From Naumannella halotolerans (GTDB lineage: Bacteria; Actinomycetota; Actinomycetes; Propionibacteriales; Propionibacteriaceae): a stretch of DNA of 64,000 nucleotides. The notes beneath the pieces were generated by a model, which saw nothing but the letters and a program-made list of their open reading frames with translations, ran no database searches and was not told the origin of the DNA. Every line of letters begins with the position of its first letter. Position 1 is the first letter of the stretch. The stretch spans positions 1,054,001-1,118,000 of the forward strand of contig NZ_SOAW01000001.1 of the NCBI RefSeq assembly GCF_004364645.1, written 5' to 3'. The position numbers and the translations under genes are program-made. Shown here in pieces: positions 1-8,585 of the stretch.

Positions 1-984
1 GCCGACCCCGGTCGACTCCCCCGCCGCCCAGATCTGCGGATGTGAGGTGTGCTGCTGGTCGTCGACGACCAGCACCAGCGACCCGTCGGTGTCGGTACGG
101 GTCTGCAGGCCCAGGGACAGGCCCAACTCCAACTGCGGGGTGAACCCCCAGCCCAGGGCGACCGTGTCGGTCTCGATCCGGCGCTGCGATCCGGGGACCG
201 CCGAGCCGTCGGCCCGCAGCTTCGAGGTCACCACTGCCTCCACCCGGTCCGTGCCGAGAATCTCGGTGATCGCGGTCGAGGTGCGGTAGGGGATCCGGTG
301 CCGCAGCAGCGCCAGCGCGTACCCCGCACCCTCGACCGCCTTCGAGACGAGCGTCGCCCGATGCAACCCGGGCAGCCAGCGGCGGATCGGATTGGCCTCG
401 CAGACAGCCTCCACCCGGACCCCGGCGGCTGCGGCCTGGACGGCCACCGGCAGCAGGAACACCCCGGTGCCGGCGATCACCAGCCTCCGCCCGGGCGCGG
501 TGCCGGAGCCCTTCAACAGGGCCTGCACCCCGCCGGCGGAGAAGACACCGGGCAGGTCCCAGCCGGGGATCGGCAGTTGGCGGTCGTAGGCACCGGTGGC
601 CAACACCAGCCGATCCGCGGTGAGATCCGGGCGCGGCCCGGCATCCCTGGGCGAGTGGGTGTGCAGCAGCAGGCCGGTTCCGGTCTCCCGGATCGCGGCG
701 ACCTGGGTGTCGGTGTGCACCACGACCCGGCCGGCGGCCCGCAACTCGGCCAGTCGGCGGCGCAACCGCAGATGTTCGGCCCAGTGGTGGGCGCCGCTGT
801 TCACCGGCTCACCCTCGTCGCCGTGCCGGACGCGTTCGCTCGGGTGCCGCCAGAACTGTCCGCCCGGCTGGTCACCGGCATCGACCAGGATCACCCGGGC
901 CCCGTGCTCGACCGCCGCCACGGCGGCGGTCAGCCCGGCCGGCCCGGCCCCGACGACGGCCACCTGCAGCGACTCCTCGGTCAC
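1..984 (-). CDS. FAD/NAD-dependent oxidoreductase subunit, probable D-hydroxyproline dehydrogenase component (partial)
   Basis: This gene runs off the left edge, so only its N-terminal part of about 328 residues is seen. The start is a GTG at 984 that overlaps the TGA of the preceding 2Fe-2S gene (GTGA). The protein opens with a Rossmann FAD motif (VAVVGAGPAGLTAA) and has a second nucleotide-binding stretch (LVIAGTGVFLLPVA), as in the NAD/FAD subunits of hetero-oligomeric amino acid and opine dehydrogenases (LhpE, OoxA and HcnB type). With the 2Fe-2S and DadA-like genes just upstream it would form a membrane-linked dehydrogenase that oxidises cis-4-hydroxy-D-proline. The substrate is inferred from the operon; proline or an opine is possible. 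Confidence 0.85.
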   Translation of the reverse strand, partial: MTEESLQVAVVGAGPAGLTAAVAAVEHGARVILVDAGDQPGGQFWRHPSERVRHGDEGEPVNSGAHHWAEHLRLRRRLAELRAAGRVVVHTDTQVAAIRETGTGLLLHTHSPRDAGPRPDLTADRLVLATGAYDRQLPIPGWDLPGVFSAGGVQALLKGSGTAPGRRLVIAGTGVFLLPVAVQAAAAGVRVEAVCEANPIRRWLPGLHRATLVSKAVEGAGYALALLRHRIPYRTSTAITEILGTDRVEAVVTSKLRADGSAVPGSQRRIETDTVALGWGFTPQLELGLSLGLQTRTDTDGSLVLVVDDQQHTSHPQIWAAGESTGVG

Positions 985-1247
985 CGTTCGACCTCCCCGT
1001 CGAGTTGCACCCGCATCCCTTCGGCGACCTCCACCAGACAGGTACGCCGCGCCGCCACGTCGTCGATCGTCGCCAGACAGTCGAAACAGACCCCGATACC
1101 GCAGAAGGCACCGCGTGGCCGGCCACCGTGGCGGGTCCGCCGCCAGGCCACGTACCCGGCCTCCAGCAACGCCGCCGCGACGCTCTGCCCGGCCCGGGCC
1201 GGGGTGGGCTCCTGGTTCACGATCAGCTGGATCCGGTCGCCACTCAT
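981..1247 (-). CDS. (2Fe-2S)-binding small subunit of the amino acid dehydrogenase
   Basis: This is an 88-residue ferredoxin-like protein. Four cysteines at residues 49, 54, 57 and 70 (CGIGVCFDC and then RRTC) match the C-x4-C-x2-C...C pattern of plant-type 2Fe-2S subunits found in hydroxyproline, opine and glycine (HcnA) dehydrogenases. The start at 1247 is chosen because it overlaps the stop of the upstream flavoprotein gene (ATGA), and its own stop overlaps the next start. It would carry electrons between the two flavin subunits encoded on either side. Longer upstream starts would run into the neighbouring coding sequence. Confidence 0.85.
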   Translation of the reverse strand: MSGDRIQLIVNQEPTPARAGQSVAAALLEAGYVAWRRTRHGGRPRGAFCGIGVCFDCLATIDDVAARRTCLVEVAEGMRVQLDGEVER

Positions 1248-2401
1248 GCTGCCCCCGCGCTCGCCCGGTCGAAGCGGGCCGGATCGAACGGCAGCAAGGA
1301 CAGGTCGGGTTCGGCACCGGTGATCGCCTGTGCGAGCAGCTTGCCGGTGCCCACCGACAGGCCGATCCCCGCACCCTCGTGGCCGCCGGCATGCCACAGA
1401 CCTGGCAGTCGTGCATCGGCACCGATCGCCGGCAGATGGTCGGGCAGATAGGGCCGGAAACCGTGATAGTGGCGGATCGCCCGGACCCGGGCCAGGAACG
1501 GGAACAACTGGGTGGCATTGCGGGCCAGGGCGGCCAGGGCCTGATCACTGGGCCGGTCGTCGAACCCGACCCGTTCGCGGCTGGAGCCGATCAGCACCGT
1601 ACCGGCCGGGGTGCCCTCGATCACCGGTGAGGACTGCAGTGCGCCGTCGCCGCTGCCGACGTCGCCGACATACTCGGCGGCATAGACCTTGTGCCGGATC
1701 ATCGGCGGCAGCGGTTCGGTCACCAGTACGTACCCGCGGCGCGGCGCGACCGGCAGGCTCACCCCGGCCAGGGCGGCCACCGTGGCGGCCCAGGGTCCGG
1801 CCGCGTTGACCACCGCACCGGCATGGACCGGCCCGGCCTCGGTGCGTACCCCCAGCAGCCGGTCGCGGTCGACGATCAGCTCCCGTACCTCGGTCCGGGT
1901 GCTCAACTGTGCACCGGCGTCGCGGGCGAGCCGGAGCAGTGCGGCGGTGGCCAGGATCGGCTGCACCTGACAGTCGTCGGGGTAGAACGCACCACCGGCC
2001 AGGTCGGGCCGCAGGTGTGGCTCGTGGTCGGCGAGATCCTCGGCTTCGACCAGCTCGACCCGCGTGCCGTGGGCGCACTGCTCCTCGACCAGGGTGGTCA
2101 GACCGGCGTACCCGCCGACCCCACGGGCCACGACCAGACCACCCTTGGGCTCGAACTCCCAGCGGTGGGCGTGTTCGGCCAGTTCACCGCGCCAGATGCC
2201 CAGCGAATGGTGGGCGAGGTCGAGCTCGGGGCCCGGCTCCTTGTCCGAGACCAGGATGTTGCCCTCCCCGTGCGAGGACGTACCGGAGGCGACCTCGCCG
2301 CGCTCCAGCACCCGTACCGACATCCCCGCCCGGGCGCAGAAGTAGGCGGTGGCGGCACCGACGATGCCGGCGCCGATGATCACCACATCGGCGGTGCTCA
2401 T
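1244..2401 (-). CDS. FAD-dependent oxidoreductase, DadA family (probable catalytic subunit of D-hydroxyproline dehydrogenase)
   Basis: The protein has 385 residues, a normal size for the DAO/DadA family. Residues 5-18 form the dinucleotide-binding motif VVIIGAGIVGAATA. The middle carries the typical substrate domain and the C-terminal end a second FAD contact (GLWHAGGHEGAGIGLSVGTG). The family oxidises secondary or D-amino acids to imino acids. Next to a 4-hydroxyproline epimerase and a DapA-family enzyme, the likely substrate is cis-4-hydroxy-D-proline, giving pyrroline-4-hydroxy-2-carboxylate. The start at 2401 overlaps the stop of the GntR gene (ATGA), so translation is probably coupled through the operon. 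Confidence 0.85.
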   Translation of the reverse strand: MSTADVVIIGAGIVGAATAYFCARAGMSVRVLERGEVASGTSSHGEGNILVSDKEPGPELDLAHHSLGIWRGELAEHAHRWEFEPKGGLVVARGVGGYAGLTTLVEEQCAHGTRVELVEAEDLADHEPHLRPDLAGGAFYPDDCQVQPILATAALLRLARDAGAQLSTRTEVRELIVDRDRLLGVRTEAGPVHAGAVVNAAGPWAATVAALAGVSLPVAPRRGYVLVTEPLPPMIRHKVYAAEYVGDVGSGDGALQSSPVIEGTPAGTVLIGSSRERVGFDDRPSDQALAALARNATQLFPFLARVRAIRHYHGFRPYLPDHLPAIGADARLPGLWHAGGHEGAGIGLSVGTGKLLAQAITGAEPDLSLLPFDPARFDRASAGAA

Positions 2402-3102
2402 CCGTTCGCTGCATCCGCACCGGTCGGAGCCGCGGCGGTCCCGGCCCACAGCCCCCGGGCATGACCGATGTGCCGCCGGAGCAGGTCCTCGGCGGCGGCC
2501 GGTTCATCGGCCTGGATCAGGTCCAGCAGTTGCTGATGCTCCAGGGCGGAGGCGACGAGTTGCTCATCGGCCAGGTTCCGCAGACCGTACATCCGGGTAC
2601 GCGAGCGCAGCGCGGTCGCCAAATGCACCAGCTGCCGGTTGCCGAACTGCTCGAGCAACAGCGCATGGAAGGCGCGATCGGCCCCGAGATAGCCGGTCAG
2701 GTCACCGGCCCGGGCGGCGGTGACGATGTCGTCGGCGTGGCCGGCGAGTTCGCGCTGCACCGGCTCGGCGAGCGGGCCGGCCTCGGCGACCTGACGGACG
2801 GCCGGTGCCTCGATCATCGCCCGCAACTGGGCGAGCTCGTCCAGCTCGGCGTCGCTGACCACCGTCACCCGGTAGCCGCGGTTCTTCACGCTCTCCACCA
2901 TGCCCTCGGCGGACAGGTCGACCATCGCTTCGCGCACCGGGGTCGCCGACACCCCCAGCTGGGCGGCCAGACCCGGCGCGGAGTACATCTCCCCCTCCGA
3001 CATCTCACCGGAGATGATCGCCGCCCGGAGGCGCTCGGTGACGGTCTCCCGCAGACTCTGGCGCGGTTCCAGGGGGCGGATGCTGGTTTCGTGGTCGTTC
3101 AC
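2398..3102 (-). CDS. GntR family (FCD/FadR-type) transcriptional regulator of the hydroxyproline operon
   Basis: This 234-residue protein has an N-terminal winged helix (residues about 18-78, with the GntR signature LRETVTERLRAAIISGEM and LGVSATPVREAM) followed by an all-helical FCD effector domain. FCD regulators usually bind a small organic acid or amino acid and release an operator. The gene starts with GTG at 3102, overlapping the epimerase stop, and ends overlapping the DadA-like start, so it is embedded in the operon it probably controls. A dyad at 5136-5151 upstream of the first gene is a candidate binding site. The effector is unknown. Confidence 0.88.
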   Translation of the reverse strand: MNDHETSIRPLEPRQSLRETVTERLRAAIISGEMSEGEMYSAPGLAAQLGVSATPVREAMVDLSAEGMVESVKNRGYRVTVVSDAELDELAQLRAMIEAPAVRQVAEAGPLAEPVQRELAGHADDIVTAARAGDLTGYLGADRAFHALLLEQFGNRQLVHLATALRSRTRMYGLRNLADEQLVASALEHQQLLDLIQADEPAAAEDLLRRHIGHARGLWAGTAAAPTGADAANG

Positions 3103-4103
3103 AACAAGAACCCTTCGGCGAACGGGTCATCGGGGTCGAGGAAGTACTGCGCGGTGCCGGTCAACCAGGCGCGGCCACTGACCGTCGGGATCACCGCCGG
3201 CAGACCGGCCACCTCGGTCCGGTCGACCAACCGGCCGAGGAAGCGGGAACCGATGAACGACTCGTTCACGAAGTCGGTGTCCAGGCCGAGTTCGCCGCGG
3301 GCGTGCAATTGGGCCATCCGGGCACTGGTCCCGGTGCCGCACGGGGAGCGGTCGAACCAGCCGGGATGGATCGCCATCGCATGCCGGGAGTGCCGGGCGG
3401 TGGAGTCCGGGGCGTTCAGGTACACGTGGTGACAGCCGTTGATGTCGGACCGCTCGGGGTGCACCGGCCGGTCGGTGGAGTTGATCGCCTCCATGATCGA
3501 CAACCCGGCGGCCAGCAGCTCGCCCTTGTGGCTGCGGTCGAAGGGCAGACCCAGATCGGCCAGTTCGACCACGGCGTAGAAGTTGCCGCCGAAGGCCAGG
3601 TCGTAACCGACGGTGCCGTGACCGGGGACCTCGACCTTGGCGTCGGTACGCAGGGCGAAGGACGCGACATTGGTCAAGGTGACCCGCTCGGCGTGGCCGT
3701 CGTGGACCGCGACCGCTGCCCGTACCAGACCGGCAGGGGTGTCCAGGGTGATCGTGGTGACGGGTTCGACCACCTCGACCATGCCGGTCTCGACCAGCAC
3801 GGTGGCCACTCCCATGGTGCCGTGACCGCACATCGGCAACATTCCGGAGACCTCGATGAAGAGCACCCCGAAATCGGCTTCCGGATGGGTCGGTGGCTGC
3901 AGGATCGCGCCGCTCATGGCGGCGTGGCCGCGGGGCTCGTACATCAACAACCGACGGATCCAGTCGCTGTGCTGCATGAAGTGCAACCGTCGCTGGGCCA
4001 TGGTGGCGCCGGGAATGGTGCCGACGCCGCCGGTGATCACCCGGGTCGGCATCCCTTCGGTGTGGGAATCCACCGCGTGGAAGATCCGCGAGGTACGCAT
4101 CAC
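3099..4103 (-). CDS. Proline racemase family protein, probable 4-hydroxyproline 2-epimerase
   Basis: The 334-residue length fits the proline racemase superfamily. Both catalytic cysteines are present, Cys92 in MCGHGTMG and Cys255 in SPCGTGTSA. Two cysteines indicate a racemase or epimerase; trans-3-hydroxyproline dehydratases of the same fold have Thr in place of one of them. In this operon the likely reaction is trans-4-hydroxy-L-proline to cis-4-hydroxy-D-proline, the first step of the pathway. It follows the DapA-family gene by about 90 bp and overlaps the GntR gene by 4 bp. Proline racemase activity cannot be excluded from sequence alone. Confidence 0.88.
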   Translation of the reverse strand: MMRTSRIFHAVDSHTEGMPTRVITGGVGTIPGATMAQRRLHFMQHSDWIRRLLMYEPRGHAAMSGAILQPPTHPEADFGVLFIEVSGMLPMCGHGTMGVATVLVETGMVEVVEPVTTITLDTPAGLVRAAVAVHDGHAERVTLTNVASFALRTDAKVEVPGHGTVGYDLAFGGNFYAVVELADLGLPFDRSHKGELLAAGLSIMEAINSTDRPVHPERSDINGCHHVYLNAPDSTARHSRHAMAIHPGWFDRSPCGTGTSARMAQLHARGELGLDTDFVNESFIGSRFLGRLVDRTEVAGLPAVIPTVSGRAWLTGTAQYFLDPDDPFAEGFLL

Positions 4104-4193
4104 CCTCCTGTCCTGCCGACGGGTCGGCCGCCGACCTGCCGCCGGCGGCCGATCCTATCGCTGCCTGCTGTGGTTCAGCCCTGAAACCTGGGA

Positions 4194-5099
4194 CTACTTG
4201 TAACCCTTGGCCAGCACGGCCTCGGTGTCGGCGACCACCTTGGCGCGATCGGTCTCGGCGAGTGCGCCGCGCGGCGGACGGCAGACCCCGCCACGCAGGC
4301 CGACGATGTCCATCGAGAGCTTGATCGCCTGCACGAACTCGGTCTTGGAGTCCCAGCGCAGCAGCGGGTGCAGATCGCGGTAGATCTCCCGGGCGGCGAA
4401 CAGATCCTCGGGGTTGCCGGAGGTGGAGAGCCGGTACAGCTCGATGGTCGAGGTGGGGATCGCGTTCGGGTAGCCGGCGACCCAGCCGACGGCCCCGGCC
4501 AGCCCCATCTCCAAGACGGTGTCGTCGGTGCCGATCAGCAGATCCATACCGGGCGCGAGTTCCTTGATCTCGTAGGCCCGGCGGACGTCGCCGGTGAACT
4601 CCTTCAGCCCGACCATCAGGCCCTCGGCGTGGAGTTCGGCGATCAGTGACGGCAGCAGGTCGACCTTGGTGTCGATCGGGTTGTTGTAGCCGACCACCGG
4701 AAGTCCGGCGGAATTGGCGTGGCGGTAGTGATCGATCACGTCGCGGGTGGTGGCGCGGTAGGCATTCGGCGGCAGGCACATCAGGGCGGTGGCGCCGGCA
4801 TCGGCGGCCTGCTTGGCCCAGTACTCGGTCTGCCGACCGCCGTAGGCGCCGACCCCGGCCATCACGGTGAAGCCCTCCGGTGCCGCTTCGACAGCGGTGG
4901 TGATCACCTTGGCGCGTTCGGCCTCGGTCAGCGACTGGTACTCCCCGAGCGATCCGTTCGGGGCGACGCCGTCGCAGCCGGCGGCGGCGAGCCAGCGGAC
5001 ATGATCGGCGAAGGCGTCGTAGTCGACACTCAGATCGTCGTGGTACGGCAGCGCCGTCGCCACCAGTACTCCGTGCCAGGGTTTGCGGGTTTCGGTCAT
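4194..5099 (-). CDS. Dihydrodipicolinate synthase (DapA) family protein, probable pyrroline-4-hydroxy-2-carboxylate deaminase
   Basis: The gene encodes 301 residues, a typical DapA/NAL-superfamily TIM barrel. The Schiff-base lysine is Lys166 (GLKEFTGD) and the catalytic tyrosine Tyr138 (VVGYNNP). The usual GTTGE loop reads GSLGEYQSLT. It is not needed for lysine synthesis here; in hydroxyproline operons this family deaminates pyrroline-4-hydroxy-2-carboxylate to 2-oxoglutarate semialdehyde. The start at 5099 has an AAGGAG ribosome site 6 nt upstream, while a longer frame upstream lacks one and would span the operator. It is the first gene of the operon. The semialdehyde dehydrogenase that should complete the route is not in the window. 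Confidence 0.82.
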   Translation of the reverse strand: MTETRKPWHGVLVATALPYHDDLSVDYDAFADHVRWLAAAGCDGVAPNGSLGEYQSLTEAERAKVITTAVEAAPEGFTVMAGVGAYGGRQTEYWAKQAADAGATALMCLPPNAYRATTRDVIDHYRHANSAGLPVVGYNNPIDTKVDLLPSLIAELHAEGLMVGLKEFTGDVRRAYEIKELAPGMDLLIGTDDTVLEMGLAGAVGWVAGYPNAIPTSTIELYRLSTSGNPEDLFAAREIYRDLHPLLRWDSKTEFVQAIKLSMDIVGLRGGVCRPPRGALAETDRAKVVADTEAVLAKGYK

Positions 5100-5135
5100 C
5101 GGGGCTCCTTGAGGTTCCACGAGCTCATCGGCAAC

Positions 5136-5151
5136 ATGTAACATTGTACAT
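5136..5151. promoter_or_regulatory. Candidate GntR operator upstream of the hydroxyproline operon
   Basis: A 16-bp imperfect palindrome (ATGTAACATTGTACAT, outer arms ATGTA/TACAT) lies 37 bp before the start of the DapA-family gene in an otherwise GC-rich gap. FCD-type GntR regulators commonly bind short AT-rich dyads of this size. The assignment to the GntR protein of this operon is inference. Confidence 0.45.
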
Positions 5152-5190
5152 AGTTCTCTGGGTGAAGGGAAGCGGCTGTCAGGGACTCCC

Positions 5191-6060
5191 TCAGCGCAGC
5201 TTCTGGACGGCGAACTGCTCCGGTGGCGAGGCGATCGCGTCCTGCGCCGCGACCAGCGCGAGCTCGGCCTGTCCGGACTCGTCGGTGATCCGGAGAACGG
5301 CGTAGACCACCGCCGCGGTGGTGGCCAGGGCCGATGCCGCATCGGCACCCGAGAGATGCTCGGAGAAGAACGTGGAGGCCGTCAGGTCACCCGACCCGGT
5401 GAAATTGCGATCCAGCTTCGGCGTGGTCACCGCCCACGCCCCGTGCGCGTCCACGGCCACCATCGACACCCCCGGGCCGTCGGTTGCCAGCTCCGGCACC
5501 TCCACACTGGTCACCAGGACCAGACCCGGACCCTGGGCGCGGATCCGATCGGCGGCGGTCAGCACATCGGACAGCGACGCGATCGGGGTGTCGGCGAGGA
5601 AGGCCAGCTCGAACTGGTTGGGGGTGACGATGTCCGCGGCCGGGACCACGGTGTCGCGCATGAACTCGGGAATCCCGGGACGGACGTAGAAGCCGCGGCC
5701 GACATCGCCCATCACCGGATCACAGCAGTACTCCGCGCGCGGGTTGCGCCGGCGTACCAGTGCCAGGGCCTGCAGCACCGCCTGGCCGGTCTCCTCCGCA
5801 CCCTGATACCCCGAGAGGACCCCGTCGACGTGGGCCAGTGCCCCGCGTTCGTCGATCCCGGTGACCACGTCGACGATGTCGGCGGCCTGCAGCACCGGGC
5901 CGCGCCAGGCGCCGTACCCGGTGTGGTTGGAGAAGTGCACGGTGATCACGGGCATCACCTCGTACCCGCGACGCATCAGCGGGAAGGTGGCCGCGGAGTT
6001 GCCCACGTGCCCGTAGGCGACACTCGACTGGATCGACAAGATGGTGGTCACCCGCTGCAT
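5191..6060 (-). CDS. pdxY: Pyridoxal kinase PdxY
   Basis: This 289-residue protein belongs to the ribokinase-like pyridoxal kinases. It opens with [18 protein letters not shown], the substrate-binding start of PdxY/PdxK, and carries the anion-hole and catalytic-aspartate motif [11 protein letters not shown] near residues 225-235. It phosphorylates pyridoxal in B6 salvage. The start MQRVTT at 6060 matches family N-termini; a longer frame upstream reads only Arg/Pro-rich sequence. It sits 91 bp upstream of the hydroxyproline operon on the same strand, with a separate candidate operator between them, so it is probably a separate unit. Confidence 0.9.
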   Translation of the reverse strand: MQRVTTILSIQSSVAYGHVGNSAATFPLMRRGYEVMPVITVHFSNHTGYGAWRGPVLQAADIVDVVTGIDERGALAHVDGVLSGYQGAEETGQAVLQALALVRRRNPRAEYCCDPVMGDVGRGFYVRPGIPEFMRDTVVPAADIVTPNQFELAFLADTPIASLSDVLTAADRIRAQGPGLVLVTSVEVPELATDGPGVSMVAVDAHGAWAVTTPKLDRNFTGSGDLTASTFFSEHLSGADAASALATTAAVVYAVLRITDESGQAELALVAAQDAIASPPEQFAVQKLR

Positions 6061-6154
6061 TGTGCCAGCGCCGACGCCGCTGCGTGGTGATGTTCTCCCC
6101 CGTGGCCGGGTGGGCGTTCGACCAGGTGCCCGGGGTGGCACAATCCGGGCTGTG

Positions 6155-6934
6155 ATGACCGATCGGTCCGGGGTCCGTCGAATCTATCCCGGTTTCGCCG
6201 CACTGGCCCACCGCGGCGGCCCGGGTCTGCCGGCCAGTCGCGGGCGGGAGAACTCGATGCTCGCATTCGGCAACGCGATCGAATGGGGTTATCGGTGTCT
6301 GGAGACCGATGTGCAGGCGACCCGTGACGGGGTGCTGGTCACCTTCCACGACGCGACGTTGGACCGTACCACCGACTCCTCCGGCACTCTCACCGCGCTG
6401 CCCTGGAGCGAGGTGCGGCAGGCCCGGATCGGTGGCACCGAACCGATCCCGACCCTGGACGAGGTACTGGACAGCTTCGACGCCACGGTGAACATCGACC
6501 TGAAGAGCGAGAACGCCACTGAGCTGGTGGCCGGGGCCGTTCATCGTCACCGCGCCGAGGACCGGGTGTGCGTGGTCTCCTTCGACGACAACCGGTTGCG
6601 CCGGTTCCGGCGGTTGACCGGTGGTCGGATCGCCACCGTCTGCACCCAGTCGGCCGTCGCAGCGGTGATCGGCAGTCCGAGCGTACGGCTGGGCCGCGGC
6701 ATCGGCGGGGACGTCTTCCAGGTCCCGGTGACCCATCGGGTCGGGCCGCTGCGGGTCCCGGTGATCAACCGTCGGTTCCTCGAGCGGGCCCATGCGCTCG
6801 GCAGACCGGTGCACGCCTGGACGATCAACGACTCCGAGCAGATGCATGGGCTGATCGATCTGGGCATCGACGGCATCATCACCGACCGGATCGACGTCCT
6901 TCGCGAGGTCCTGACCGAACGCGGTCTGTGGTGA
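6155..6934 (+). CDS. Glycerophosphodiester phosphodiesterase
   Basis: The 259-residue protein carries the full GDPD signature: LAHRGG (catalytic His), RENSMLAF, ETDV (metal-binding Glu and Asp) and FHDATLDRTTD (second His). It hydrolyses glycerophosphodiesters to glycerol-3-phosphate and an alcohol. There is no signal peptide, so it probably acts in the cytoplasm. The ATG at 6155 is preferred because upstream codons are non-conserved. Its TGA overlaps the GTG of the next gene (GTGA), so it is translationally coupled to the MFS transporter downstream. Confidence 0.9.
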   Translation: MTDRSGVRRIYPGFAALAHRGGPGLPASRGRENSMLAFGNAIEWGYRCLETDVQATRDGVLVTFHDATLDRTTDSSGTLTALPWSEVRQARIGGTEPIPTLDEVLDSFDATVNIDLKSENATELVAGAVHRHRAEDRVCVVSFDDNRLRRFRRLTGGRIATVCTQSAVAAVIGSPSVRLGRGIGGDVFQVPVTHRVGPLRVPVINRRFLERAHALGRPVHAWTINDSEQMHGLIDLGIDGIITDRIDVLREVLTERGLW

Positions 6935-8259
6935 GCCCCGACCCCACGCCGACGGCACACCAACCCGTGGGCGACCGTCCGGTGCCGAAGTACAAGATCG
7001 CCACCTGGGCCCTGTGGGACTGGGGATCGGCAGCCTTCAACGCCGTCATCGTCACCTTCGTCTTCGCCCCCTACGTGGCCTCCTCGGTCGCACCGGCCGA
7101 CGGCCCGATCAGCGGAAGCGAGTACATCGCCCGGGCGATGGCGGTCACCGGTCTGGTGGTCGCACTGATTGCTCCGCTGATGGGCCAGCGTTCGGATGCC
7201 CGCGGTACGCGGAGACGCAGTGTGGCCATCTGGTCCGGACTCACCTGGCTGTCGATGGCGGCGCTCTACCTGGTCGAGGACACCCCGGACCATCTGCTGC
7301 TGGCGCTGGTCCTGCTCGGCGTCGGCAACCTGTTCTTCGAACTGGCGGAGGTCAACTACTTCGCCATGATCGGCCAGATCTCCACCCCCGAGAACGTCGG
7401 CCGGATCTCCGGGATCGGTTGGGCCGCCGGCTACTTCGGCGGCATCGTGTTGCTGGCGCTGCTCTACTTCGGCCTGATCGCCCCCGATGTCGGCTGGTTC
7501 GGTGTCACCTCGGTGGACGGTCAGCGCTACCGGATGGTCGCCCTGCTCGCCGCCGGCTGGTTCGCGATCTTCGGTCTGCCGCTGCTGTTGACGATCGAGC
7601 GGAACACTCCGCCGGCGGGTGCTCGGGCGCTCGGGCTGCTCGATTCCTACCGCAAACTGTTCGCCGACCTGCGACGGTTGTGGCGCTCGGATCGGCGCGC
7701 GGTCTGGTTCCTGCTGGCCGCGGCGATCTATCGCGACGGTCTGGCCTCGGTGTTCACACTCGGTGCCGTGCTGGCCGTGAGCATCTACGGGCTCTCCGAG
7801 GCCGATGTGCTGATCTTCGGCATCGTCGCCAATGTGGTCGCCGGGGTGGCGGCACTGGCCGGCGGGTGGATCGAGGACCGGGTCGGTACGAAACGGGTGA
7901 TCCTGATCGCCTTGGGGATACTGGTCGCCTCCGCGACGGTGCTGCTGTTCGCCGCCGGACCGACCATGTTCTGGATCTTCGGGTTGATCCTCTGCATCTC
8001 GGTCGGGCCCGCTCAGGCCTCCTCCCGGTCCTACCTGGCCCAGATCGCACCGCGCAGCGCCGAGGGTGAGATGTTCGGTCTCTACGCCACCAGCGGTCGG
8101 GCGGTCTCCCTGCTCGGCCCCGGGCTCTTCGCGCTGATCGCCGCCATCGCCTCCGAACGCTTCGGCATCCTCGGGATCATCCTGCTGCTGGTGGTCGGTG
8201 CGGCGATCCTGTGGCGGCTGCCGAACCGCCCCGAGGAAACCCCCGCGATCGCCGACTGA
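6931..8259 (+). CDS. MFS transporter, UMF1/Atg22-like
   Basis: This 442-residue protein has about 12 hydrophobic segments. The N-terminal stretch KYKIATWALWDWGSAAFNAV is typical of the UMF1 (vacuole effluxer Atg22-like) branch of the major facilitator superfamily. The substrate is unknown; coupling to a GDPD gene suggests uptake of a glycerophosphodiester or export of a product, which is inference. The GTG start at 6931 overlaps the stop of the phosphodiesterase. Confidence 0.85.
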   Translation: MSPDPTPTAHQPVGDRPVPKYKIATWALWDWGSAAFNAVIVTFVFAPYVASSVAPADGPISGSEYIARAMAVTGLVVALIAPLMGQRSDARGTRRRSVAIWSGLTWLSMAALYLVEDTPDHLLLALVLLGVGNLFFELAEVNYFAMIGQISTPENVGRISGIGWAAGYFGGIVLLALLYFGLIAPDVGWFGVTSVDGQRYRMVALLAAGWFAIFGLPLLLTIERNTPPAGARALGLLDSYRKLFADLRRLWRSDRRAVWFLLAAAIYRDGLASVFTLGAVLAVSIYGLSEADVLIFGIVANVVAGVAALAGGWIEDRVGTKRVILIALGILVASATVLLFAAGPTMFWIFGLILCISVGPAQASSRSYLAQIAPRSAEGEMFGLYATSGRAVSLLGPGLFALIAAIASERFGILGIILLLVVGAAILWRLPNRPEETPAIAD

Positions 8260-8585
8260 GCGTCGCTGCGCGCACTGACCCCCACAGGCGTCACGCGCCC
8301 CCCGATTGCGTCTGTTCCGCAGCATCTGCAGCTATGAGGCCGGTTTGGCTGCGTTTCCTGCGGAATAGATGGGACGGGCGACACCGTTTCGCTCCAAGCG
8401 CCGAGGGCCTGGGAGTCGGCGGGCTGGGAGCCGGAGAGGCTGGAAAACTCGGCTGTATCTGGGGAAAAGCCCCCGGATCCCACCGCCGGGGCGTCGCGCG
8501 TGCCACGATGGGAGCAGCTTTCACCGGGAACATTTTCCCGCCGCCCGACGTTGACAACGATGAGTCCACGACCCGAGGAGACATG
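8260..8585. other. Intergenic region before rbpA
   Basis: No gene is supported in these 326 bases. They hold the SigR-type promoter at 8526-8553 and, further left, an 8-bp inverted repeat (TTCCGCAG at 8315-8322, CTGCGGAA at 8358-8365) of unknown meaning after the MFS gene. There is no U-rich tail after that repeat. Confidence 0.6.
8526..8553 (+). promoter_or_regulatory. SigR/SigH-type (thiol-stress ECF sigma) promoter of rbpA
   Basis: GGGAAC at 8526-8531 and GTTG at 8550-8553 are separated by exactly 18 bp. This matches the consensus of Streptomyces SigR and mycobacterial SigH promoters (GGAAT/C, N18, GTT). The site lies 32 bp before the rbpA start. In Streptomyces coelicolor rbpA is a known SigR target, so the match has support beyond the motif. 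Confidence 0.75.
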
